DNA of 64,000 bases. It comes from Branchinecta lynchi (lineage: Eukaryota; Arthropoda; Branchiopoda; Anostraca; Branchinectidae). The stretch covers positions 2,728,001 through 2,792,000 of the forward strand of contig JAKZAP010000018.1 of the NCBI GenBank assembly GCA_023053575.1, read 5' to 3'. The position numbers and the translations under genes are program-made. Shown one piece after another: positions 56,501-64,000 of this stretch. How positions within the stretch are numbered: the first letter of the stretch is position 1; every line of letters starts with the position of its first letter. A model generated the notes under the pieces. That model saw only the letters and a program-made list of their open reading frames with translations, was not told where the DNA came from and did not search any database.

Positions 56501-58311
56501 TGTTCCACATCAATTCCGGACCGGAACCGGTACTTGTAGGGAGCGGGGGGGAGGCAACGAGAATTTCGTGAAAGGCTTAGCGTAGAGGGATCGGGATGGA
56601 ATTTGGTGGGATGAACAAGTATAAGCCCTAATACGTGCTTAACAGAACCAGATCATATCGGGGCTCTTTGGGGGGAGTTAGAGGGGGTTTCCCAGAATGC
56701 CGGTGATCGCGAGTTGGGTTACTTCCGGACGTGCTAATGACAGTGAAACAAATTGCAGGCACATTACTGATCCAACCGAATAGACTTAAAGGACCTTCCG
56801 CACTATTTACTATTCAACTTGCAGTATTTTAAAATGTTTGAATACTGTAAAACTAGGCTGTGCTTTCAACAAATAACCCACGGTTTTGGCTGTTTTAAGC
56901 CTTTTCCTAGACCCGTTGACTTACAGCGAAAACAGAGACACATTTTACCCATCGGAAAAACTTCCCACGGATAACCATCGACAGCGTGATACACATCAAA
57001 GGTAGAAAAACACGGCAAGTTAGAAAATCAGCATGGTCTAGTTAGAAGATTTAGAACTACCGTACGAAATTGGGGTCTCCGGGTTTAGAAATATACGGAG
57101 TGATTATGTAAGTAGGTTGCGTTAGTATTATAGGTAAAACAGGTCCTTTAAGGACATGACATAATGCCCTAGGAAGACTCCTGTTCCTCGATCAGACCAT
57201 TTTGGGGGAGAGGGGAATCCGGAAATTACTGACTCCCGTGGGTTCCGAACGGGTGGTCCGATTCGAGTGAAACTTTATGGATGATAAGAACTGATGACCT
57301 ACATATGCAAAACATGTGTCCGAATCAGGCCATGGCTGGCGGAGCTGGAGAGGGGGGGGGGGGAATGTGTGACACGCACAAAAATCAAACGAATCGGCCG
57401 AGCGGGATGCAAGTTTGACAGTACCGAGTTTATGCGGCCTAGATTTGACGTCGGGACCGGATCCGGCCACGGCAGGAGGATGATGAAGCGGGAGCCGAAA
57501 ATTTGCGGATAAACTTGAACTCGAATAGGTGGTAAGAGAAAATCCATCCGAACCAGATTCGGCCGCGGTAGGGGAGTTTGAGGGGAGAGTACCGGAATAG
57601 TGTGGCACATCCAGGGATGAAACTAGTGGATCTGAACTTGGAAGGTACACACGTCATTTGACCTAAATGATCTGAGGTGATGCCGGAAATTCTCAGACTC
57701 GATTGAAACCTGATACCCTATTTCTAGATCCGATCCTAGGGGGGGGGGGGGGGGTTGACCGGGTATTTGTGACGTTCTCATCTACTTCCTTGCACTACCT
57801 ACTCGTAACAAGCGCCGTATGAGCTCGTAGCTCTTGTTTTTTTTTACCGACAACATTGGGGCGAGGGACATCCTCTCCTCCATTACGTGAAAGCTCTGCA
57901 CACCGGAAACCTTTGAAACAGTCAGTAAGAATGCATTTAAAACTTCACTTGCATAACAAAATCTTAAAACCAGGCTTTTGCAGACCCATCCCAGTGTATT
58001 TTTTTTTCTTTTTTAGCATCATTTACCAGGCTAAAGATTTATCTTGACCTTGAATTTCTTGCCGACAATCTGCAGCGACAGAAAGCAGCTGGGGTGGGGG
58101 AGGGAGGGGCACTGGAGTTCCAGGGGAGGAAAGAAGTAGTCGGAAATCTTACCTCTCCTGTGCAAGCCTTGATAATCATGATGGTAGGTCCGTGGTTCTC
58201 AACCCGGGTGAACAGCGTCATCAAACTACATCCGTGCTCCTCAGACGTGTACAGTAGGATTGGTTGATACATGGTAATCCGGACAGGGAGCCATGACCAT
58301 AGTGACAAGAG
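53446..58311 (-). CDS. TBC1D24: TBC1D24, 3' part (C-terminal TLDc domain)
   Basis: Join on the - strand: 58311-58153, 55237-55002, 53596-53446. 546 nt, 181 residues plus stop, phases 0 and 2 agree. Landmarks in order are WSWLPVRITMYQPILLYTSE, EEHGCSL, FGAYCSSPW, RQAYFGTGESFVFTLYPER, LFMAADSHMLVVGGG, QAIYLDADL, TFGNPPLC and FEIQVIEVYGF, ending GHESP. This is the TLDc domain as found in TBC1D24, a membrane-trafficking protein that couples a Rab-GAP-like TBC domain to a TLDc domain in endocytosis and synaptic vesicle traffic. The TBC-domain exons were not found up to 64000 and should lie beyond the window. No frame damage. Other TLDc proteins (OXR1, NCOA7, TLDC2) are less likely because of the HGCSL and CSSPW-ERN-type segments. 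Confidence 0.93.
53600..54084. other. TBC1D24 intron, nothing recognised
   Basis: No supported feature between the last exon and the LINE relic. Confidence 0.4.
54085..54640 (-). mobile_element. LINE 3' relic, same type as 25.5-26.3 kb, split by a hAT MITE
   Basis: - strand: WNCSASG (just right of the MITE), then after the MITE GMLVGEGL, a frame change, SFGEVSEPLPYQ and LYYGFFPS with a stop. The 3' end has GTTGGCCCTAGTTGGTCG and TCTAAATAAATCAA, parallel to GTATGGCCCCAGCTGGCCG and TTAAATAAATAAA at 26.23-26.27 kb. Strongly decayed. Confidence 0.8.
54365..54531 (+). mobile_element. hAT-type MITE, copy 1
   Basis: 167 bp, inverted ends CAAGGCCGTATCCAGG / CCTGGATACGGGCCTG, flanked by the 8-bp duplication CCTGAAGC (54357-54364 and 54532-54539). 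The 8-bp duplication is the hAT hallmark. Inside are G/C runs and TTTTTATAGGCTTTTCCCTC. It splits the LINE relic. Confidence 0.94.
54645..55001. other. TBC1D24 intron, nothing recognised
   Basis: No supported repeat, exon or regulatory site. Confidence 0.4.
55002..55237 (-). CDS. TBC1D24: TBC1D24 penultimate exon
   Basis: Acceptor TCGCATTTTCAG (AG 55239-55238), donor GGCGGAGG|GTAAGT (GT 55001-55000). 236 nt, phase 0 start, phase 2 end. Encodes VFGAYCSSPW to LFMAADSHMLVVGGG with a Lys/Glu/Gln-rich insert (SQEEKKQEKG). Confidence 0.94.
55340..55475 (-). repeat. Dispersed GGACCCTTGCCAAGAAGGG motif repeat (inverted copy)
   Basis: CCCTTCTTGGCAAGGGTCC (55437-55455) with CCTTCAGTCCAAGCTGACTG then CGAATCATATCTGATAG (55348-55386), the same two blocks seen near 24.0-24.7 and 43.1 kb. 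Confidence 0.6.
55660..55858 (+). repeat. CGACTGTTTTT-type dispersed repeat, copy at 55.7 kb
   Basis: A run of 16 G (55671-55686), GGTATTTACTGACTGGCTGG, repeated CGACCGTTTTTACGAAAGA and CGACTGTTTTTAGGGAAAA units, then GGCGCTTCGCTCCGACTCG. The hairpin-ended repeat copy 4 follows directly. Confidence 0.75.
55860..57840 (+). repeat. Hairpin-ended dispersed repeat, copy 4, with nested TTAA MITE
   Basis: Left GGCACTTTCCCTTTGGCCAA then GTTCCATAGAGCGATCGCA; right CAAGCGCCGTATGAGCTCgtaGCTCTTG. Body paragraphs match copy 3 in order, including AGGACATGACATAATGCCCT. Interrupted at 56790-57147. Confidence 0.87.
56790..57147. mobile_element. TTAA-flanked MITE nested in the hairpin-ended repeat
   Basis: 358 bp, short inverted ends AGGACCT / AGGTCCT, flanked by TTAA at 56786-56789 and 57148-57151. 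It has no similarity by eye to the host repeat, and copy 3 lacks it at the equivalent place. Confidence 0.78.
58153..58311 (-). CDS. TBC1D24: TBC1D24 exon upstream of the penultimate exon
   Basis: Acceptor TTTTCACATTTTAG (AG 58313-58312), donor GGAGAG|GTAAGA (GT 58152-58151). 159 nt, phase 0 both ends. Encodes LLSLWSWLPVRITMYQPILL and EEHGCSLMTLFTRVENHGPT. Confidence 0.93.
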
Positions 58312-58313
58312 CT

Positions 58314-59130
58314 AAAATGTGAAAATAAATTAAGAAAGTAAATTAAATTATTAAGTATTGTGTGTACATTTTGTTTTTGAAATTTTCTTAGTCTGTTTAG
58401 AAATAGTGGTGACGTTGAGTGTAAAAAAATTAACACACCCGAGATAGGAGACGTAGCTAAAAAAAACGAAATATGAGATTAAAAAAAGATACCGAGCGGA
58501 TACAAAAAATTATAAGCTTTGCTTCAGTTCCCATCTCAAATTCCCATCCCAAATTGTAACCAAACTGGAGCAAAAATGAAAGAAGATTTTCAAAATATCA
58601 GTAAGAACTAGACCTACGTTGCCTTGGCAACGTGAAGTGTTGCGGCAACCTTTGTGCGGCTTCGCCGACTAAAGGGTTGCGAGAGCAATACTTTGGTTTT
58701 GTTTCTTCACTGTCGGTTAAGTGCTGAAGTTGTCAACTTATCTAAGCTTTTAAAACGGTTGTTCAGCGTTGTAAAATCAACAACAAAACAATATCGGAAG
58801 AAGGGACTAAATTTAATTTGCAGTCAGTTGACCTTTATCCTTTTCAATCGTAGACATCGTGACGGATGAAAACTTGGAACAATATCTTATATAATCTACT
58901 TGGTATTATAAAGCTGTCCGTAACTTTTCAGGATTGAAATACCACAGATGACACTATTAATTATTACGAAGCGACCTCATTGTTTTACATTATCGTTTGT
59001 ACCCGTTGCATAAACAGTTAATCCTAGGTTACAGCCATAAACCATTTACATAGAATTTCTTACCGTCAGATTTATAGAAATCGTAAACAATGTGTACCAA
59101 TTTACAAAAGTTCTAGCCCCTCGTGAAACG
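58314..59130. other. TBC1D24 intron, short palindromes only
   Basis: CGTTGCCTTGGCAACG (58618-58633) and GTTGCGGCAAC (58641-58651) are small palindromes. No TBC-domain exon was seen. Confidence 0.4.
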
Positions 59131-59460
59131 ATTCTTACTTACAAGTCGTCTCCCGTGATAGGATAAAAATTCACCGGATAAAAATAATGGGTACACCAGC
59201 TAGCAAAAGTTGCAAACATCTCATCCTTGAAGATGATTGTAGTATAACAGCCAATTATTACTTACAAGTCCCTTGCATGTCTTACAATTGGGAACCAAAT
59301 TGTTCTGACCATCGAATACACCGGAAACAAATAACAGGTACACCAACTAGCAAAAGCTGCAAACCACTCATTGCCGAAGATGATTATGACCTAACAGTCG
59401 ACTGTTGCTTACAAGTCCCCTACATGTCTCATAACTTGTATCGCCTATTTTTGGTTTCAG
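59131..59460 (+). repeat. Tandem duplication, period 147 bp
   Basis: GTACACCAGCTAGCAAAAG (59191) and GTACACCAACTAGCAAAAG (59338), with GAAGATGATT, ACAGCC/ACAGTC and CTTACAAGTCCC in step. A third, partial unit precedes (CTTACAAGTCGTC, 59138). Since 147 = 3 x 49, a + frame of 102 codons crosses both; no family was recognised. Confidence 0.88.
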
Positions 59461-59499
59461 TGTGTACCTTACTACTGAAGTTGTCAAGCCCTTGAAATT

Positions 59500-60300
59500 T
59501 TCAAACTGGTGTATCTCATTAAGGAATTTTTGTACAAACAAATTGATGACATATACTTTGATCAGCTCATCAAGGGCTATCGATTGCTATCTAAACAAAA
59601 TCCTACCTGTCTTAGTTCAAAAGTTTACTTTTTTGCCGCAGGCCAACTTTCTAACGTCACCACTTAGAAAGGAGCAAAGGATAAGTTCTAGTTTCTTTAG
59701 AAATGATAGAACTATTAAAGTTTAACAATTAAACAATTTAACAATTGATAAACTGACATCGCGAACAGACATGGATAGAAACAACAGATGGCAGCACTTT
59801 CGGACCCGTGGGAAAAAGCCACTTTTTCGTTTCTGTAGATTTTTCTATTTATCACTCAAAGATATGTTGGCTGTGGGGCCGGGTAACTGCCGCATATATT
59901 TAACACTTATAGATTTTAGTCTATCTTCAATTTGAAACTGGTGCCTGACTGCTTGCGTGCTAGAACGGAGCTTTCCATTCGAAAGCAGAAACATGGTTTG
60001 ATAAAACGAAAGGTTCGCTACACAATTTACAGATAGTCCTCTCTGACATAGGCTATATGACTCCACTTCACTTCGCACACCGTAGGCTCTGGCTCGAAGG
60101 ACAAGCAAAAACCATCCTTATTGGCCCCAGGCAATAGTTCTACGGAGCTTTCCAAAATGTAATGTCATATTCATCAATCCGGCCTAAGGTCCACAATTTC
60201 CGTAAAAACCGCAGAAGTTAGACCCTTACCACTTACCAGGAATAAAATGAAATCGGCGGCACAGGAAAAAAAAAACAAAAACAGGACAAAACCAACGTGT
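59500..60300. other. Unassigned
   Basis: No exon of TBC1D24 was recognised. A 87-codon - strand frame at 59845-60108 has no recognised product. Confidence 0.4.
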
Positions 60301-60307
60301 TCGCAAC

Positions 60308-60500
60308 CAAGGCCGTATCCAGGGGGGGGGCGTTAGGGGGTTGACCCCCCCCCCCCCCCGAAACATACACAAATACTCATTTTTATAGGCTTTTCCCTCT
60401 GATCTGTGTCTTTTTTGTACTTCTTTGTGCGACCCACAGACAACCCCCCCTCCGAAAAACAACCCCCCCTCCACGAAATAAATTCCTGGATACGGGCCTG
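60308..60500 (+). mobile_element. hAT-type MITE, copy 2
   Basis: 193 bp, same ends as the 54.4-kb copy (CAAGGCCGTATCCAGG / CCTGGATACGGGCCTG), flanked by the 8-bp duplication TTCGCAAC (60300-60307 and 60501-60508). An internal 20-bp block (ACAACCCCCCCTCC) is doubled. Confidence 0.95.
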
Positions 60501-60508
60501 TTCGCAAC

Positions 60509-61225
60509 ACAATAAAGTGTTGAAAAATTGACGTCTGAAACTCATAAATATCAAATTACTAATTACTACATTAGATATTCAGACTAATAATTAGTTATGT
60601 TTATGCTAGCGGGGAGGGATCTGGCTGGCTTGTCAAAACACATGACGTAGACAGGAAGGGGGGTCCGAGAAAAACAGGGTTCTACAACCTACGGTAAAAC
60701 TGTAACGAAATTCATAAGCAAGTGAAAGGAGTGAAGCATCTTCAAACTGATAAGTTCGGGCATTGCGGATTTCATTTGCTAAGTGAGTCATAAATGGGCA
60801 AATGTAGCACAGTTGTCAAATAGTTTTGTTTCAAAATTCATCAAGTCTATAGGCTATGGTCTAACCTTGTGGTTGAGCCTTGTGAAGTACACTGATGATG
60901 ATGGATGGTGAAGTTTTATTTACGCACAAGCAAAAAGAGAAAAAGGACTATCATCGGGTCTAAAAAATCTTCCTAGATGGAATGCGAAAAAATGTAAGGT
61001 CTGCAACGACTACCAATATTATAGGCATGTTCAGTTAGTTTCGGTTTGTCTATGTTTACGGAATAACAACGGCCTATAATAAGATATTCATTACGTAGTT
61101 ATTCACACGGACCTTCCGCCGTCTACCTTTTAAAGTAGTCCTTATTCCCTTCGGTTTAAGGTCATTTCCTCCTGGAAACCTGGTTTAGCTGAGACCTTAT
61201 TCCCTACGGTTCATGTAGCGTTTAT
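60509..61225. other. Unassigned
   Basis: No supported exon, repeat family or RNA gene. Confidence 0.4.
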
Positions 61226-61585
61226 ACGGACAAGAATTCCCTTCCGAGTAGAAAGGAATTCTGGTCGAGTCGAAAGGATGCCGTTCATGAAGACGACTAG
61301 CGGGACTAGAATCCTTTTATGATGAAACGAATTCCGGTCTACTTGAAAGGAATCTCGTCGATGGCGCAGGTAGAAAGACAAAAAAAAGGTCTAGCTAGCT
61401 TTTGAGAGCAGAAGTCATCATTACTGATGTCGTAAATGCTCTCAGAACATTTTAGTATTGGCTAGTGAATTTGTTTTTGTCAGATTTTCTGGTTTGAAGA
61501 ATTTATTTGTTTCCCTTTGCGTGTAAACATAATCGCGTCACCAAGATCGGATTCTGTTCAAGTATTCCTGTACTTGTAAACGCTG
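61226..61585 (-). repeat. Dispersed repeat, inverted relative of 48.65-49.05 kb
   Basis: CGAGTAGAAAGGAATTC, AAGACGACTAGCGGGACTAG, CGGATTTTCTGG-type and CACCAAGATCGGATTCTGTT blocks in the reverse order of the other copy. Confidence 0.8.
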
Positions 61586-61797
61586 GACTGAGGTCTTGAG
61601 TTTCCTCCTGGAAAATCAGGCGGGCAGTGGCGGAGCCGAGTTTCTTAAACCTACTAAAACACCGCAATCCTTCCTCTTGTCAACACCAAGAGCGATACGA
61701 ATCCTAGGAGACATATTTTCTAACCATGCTAACATGACCAAGGGAAGAGCCCTTCGAAGAGTGCGGGTCTAGCCGATAACCCTGGGCATAGACTTAA

Positions 61798-62162
61798 AGC
61801 CAGGCTTCATCTTCCGGATTTTTCTTCCCGATTCCAGACAGCCGTTTTCGTCGAGACAGACCTGGAAGATGAAGTCAGGCCAAAATCGTCTGGAAGTCCT
61901 GGGTGTTGGAAGTCCCAGATTCCGGATGTCTGGAAGGTGCCATAGAGGCAACCCCACAAATATGAAAGTGTAGGAAGAAAAGGGAAAGTGATTGACAGTT
62001 GTGATTGGGATGCAAGAGATATCTGAAACGTAAAGGGGACATCCAGAAAATGTTGAAGAATAACAAAATTAGCTGTCATTATTATCTTGAAAATCTGGAA
62101 GGGTTGGCTTAATTACGCGGAAGCCCCGGACGTCTGGAAATCTGGAAGGTGAAGCCTGGCTT
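61798..62162. mobile_element. MITE family F (AAGCCAGGCTTCA ends)
   Basis: 365 bp, inverted ends AAGCCAGGCTTCATCTTCCG / CGGAAATC-type right arm ending GGTGAAGCCTGGCTT, flanked by TTA on both sides (61795-61797 and 62163-62165). A partial copy lies at 39.89-40.22 kb. Confidence 0.9.
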
Positions 62163-62379
62163 TTACTACCAGTCAGTGATGTTAGTATGTCTGAGCATCT
62201 TGGCAGCCCCTCGCGATAAACTGCGCCATACCAAGGCACATTTGTACCGGTATGACCGGTATGTTTGACCGAAACGGTACAAGCTGTAGGCTGCCAAGTT
62301 TAATGCGTGTAGCATGCCACGCATCACTTTATTGCTCGGGATCCAAAAATCTGTAGTTATTTTTAAATCTCTATTTGTC

Positions 62380-63040
62380 AAGCTTACGTTGCAAATGAAA
62401 GGTTTAACCTTTGTAATCAATGATACTACACTGTAAAAAGTTTCTCTGAATAAGGATGCAGTATTTGCTACCGGGTAAATCTTATCTCTACTGGGATAAA
62501 ATTAATCCAAATTAGCGATAATCTTATCTCAATAAAGGCAAGATTAATCCCAGTAGCAATATACTGCAAGATGTGTTTTACCGTGTACTTTGCTTATTTT
62601 TTCCAACTGAATCTCGTAGTACTGACTAATAAAATTGAAGATATCCTAGCATGCACCAACTTGTCTATGAGTCCAAAAGTCTTTTTTTTTTAAATCTCTA
62701 TTAGTGAAGCTTATGTAGATGGAAGGTTTAACCTTTGTACAGAATGTTGCGTAGGGTACGCCAATACAATTCTCCAAACCCTAGCAATCAAGGTAGCCTC
62801 GAGTCCAAAAGTCTGTCCCTGTTTTTTAATCCCTATTTGTCTAGCTTATGTGAATGAACGGTTTAACCTTTGTACAGTGCGATACAACTTTGCTTAATTC
62901 CCCCAACCGAATCTCGTCGGACAGACTACAGAAGTCCTAGCTTGCATGCATCGACGTCCCACAAGTCTGTCAGTATCTTTAAAGTTCTATTAGTTAAGCT
63001 TATGTCAATGAAAGGTGAACCTTTGTACATTACACTCGTC
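62380..63040 (+). repeat. Tandem repeat of about 135-165 bp with an inserted foldback element
   Basis: GGTTTAACCTTTGTA or variant at 62401, 62725, 62860 and 63014, each preceded by CTATTTGTCAAGCTTA or variant. Between the first two, 62430-62590 is a foldback sequence (ACACTGTAAAA..TTTTACCGTGTA; inner ATCTTATCTC and GGGATAAAATTAATCC / GGCAAGATTAATCCCAG). Confidence 0.8.
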
Positions 63041-63224
63041 AGACTTGTAATTCAGAACCGGGAATAAGAGATCTCGATCATCTCGTAGCCTATGTAAGTC
63101 AAATTCTGAGAATCTGCGATCTGAAGTTTGCGACTTGTCGGGTTTCCCCGGAGTTCCTTAATCAACAAGAGCTAGGAGCTCATCTGACACTTGCAAGACT
63201 GGGTAAGAGGATGAAAGTAGGAAT

Positions 63225-63520
63225 TTCCTAAGTCGTGGGTTTGTTGTGATCATTTGTGAGCAAAATCCTTGAAATAAGAATCCTGAAAATTTATCCTTTG
63301 GTGAAAAGTATTTAATTTTTGCAATTATAGTTTGGTCAAAAGTATTCTTTTTACTTTTCGAATAAGATGCACTCTTTAAGGGTGCTCGAAATTCATTTCT
63401 AAGCAAAATCCTTGATGCAAAAATCATCATGGGCTGGAGATTATTAAAATGTATATTTTGATTAAAAGTATTTTTTGTGCTTTGCGGTTAAGATGAGTGC
63501 TTTAAGGGATGGTCGGTTTT
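63225..63520 (+). repeat. Tandem duplication of about 140-150 bp
   Basis: GAGCAAAATCCTTGAAATAAG / AAGCAAAATCCTTGATGCAAA (63258, 63402), AAAAGTATTCTTTTTACTTT / AAAAGTATTTTTTGTGCTTT (63338, 63464) and CTTTAAGG in step. Confidence 0.8.
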
Positions 63521-63559
63521 AAGCCAATCTTGTCAACTCTCTAATGTTCAAGCCATGTT

Positions 63560-63935
63560 TCATCGTCCTAGCACATCTGGAGGTAGGCTACCTTAAATGG
63601 CAATCACCGGAATTTCGAACCCTCCGCCCCCCGGAGTGCGTGACATTTGAGACACAAGGTCTTTCCAAATTTCAAGTATCATTAAGATGCGATTCCCCGT
63701 TCAAAAGTTATACATAAGTTAATATTCCAGATTCCCTCTCCCTCCACTCCCCCCGCGATGGTCGGATCGGGGAAGTGGCTATTTCCAAAAGGGTCGGGTC
63801 CCTAGTATGACTGCCAACCTTCAAACGCCCTAGCACATCTGGAAATACCCTAACTCGCGATCACCGGACTGACCGACAGACCGACGGAGAAGTGATCGGT
63901 ATATGGCACTTGGCCGGAAGGCAAGTGCCATAAAA
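63560..63935 (-). repeat. Hairpin-ended dispersed repeat, copy 5 (inverted, partial)
   Basis: Reverse strand of the family's left part: CATCGTCCTAGCACATCTGG, CCCCGCGATGGTCGGATCGG and the terminal hairpin GGCACTTGgccggaagGCAAGTGCC (63906-63930). Only the first quarter is present. Confidence 0.83.
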
Positions 63936-64000
63936 AAGTAATTTTATCTTAAAAACCGAAAACGGACGCAGCCGATACCTTGTTTTCCGTCACAGTAAAT

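Overview
The window is nuclear DNA from an animal, most likely an invertebrate. The evidence is GT-AG introns in three recognisable animal genes, CR1/L2-like and other LINE fragments, a Ty3/Gypsy element of the Gmr1-like type, and very many short DNA transposons (MITEs). I cannot name the species from sequence alone.

Three host genes can be assembled from exons whose splice phases agree. (1) The 3' part of a NUDT17-like Nudix hydrolase lies on the + strand (exons 8176-8399 and 11052-11330). (2) A complete MFSD6-like major facilitator transporter lies on the - strand in seven coding exons from ATG 42794 to stop 14232: 2,124 nt, 707 residues, no frameshift. (3) The 3' part of TBC1D24 lies on the - strand (exons 58311-58153, 55237-55002, 53596-53446), encoding the C-terminal TLDc domain. 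NUDT17 and MFSD6 are convergent; TBC1D24 lies upstream of MFSD6 on the same strand.

Almost everything else is transposable or tandem repeat DNA. From 455 to 8015 is a Gmr1-like LTR retrotransposon with 288-bp LTRs (4 differences) and a 5-bp target duplication. It is broken by frameshifts and stops and by an inserted CR1/L2-like LINE, and has no reverse transcriptase of its own. Its leader contains an array of about 33 small hairpins every 21-22 bp. The introns hold at least eight MITE families, many with readable target duplications (3 bp, TTAA or 8 bp) and several nested inside each other. They also hold LINE 3' relics, a hairpin-ended repeat of 1.8-2 kb in five copies, and tandem arrays of about 95, 127, 137, 147, 241 and 310 bp. 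Three MFSD6 splice sites lie within about 20 bp of a transposon end.

I found no rRNA gene, CRISPR array or bacterial feature. One decayed tRNA-like sequence is present. The most unusual observations are the compensated hairpin array in the retrotransposon leader, the retrotransposon's domain content, and the related MITE families with AT-rich palindromes and 3-bp duplications.
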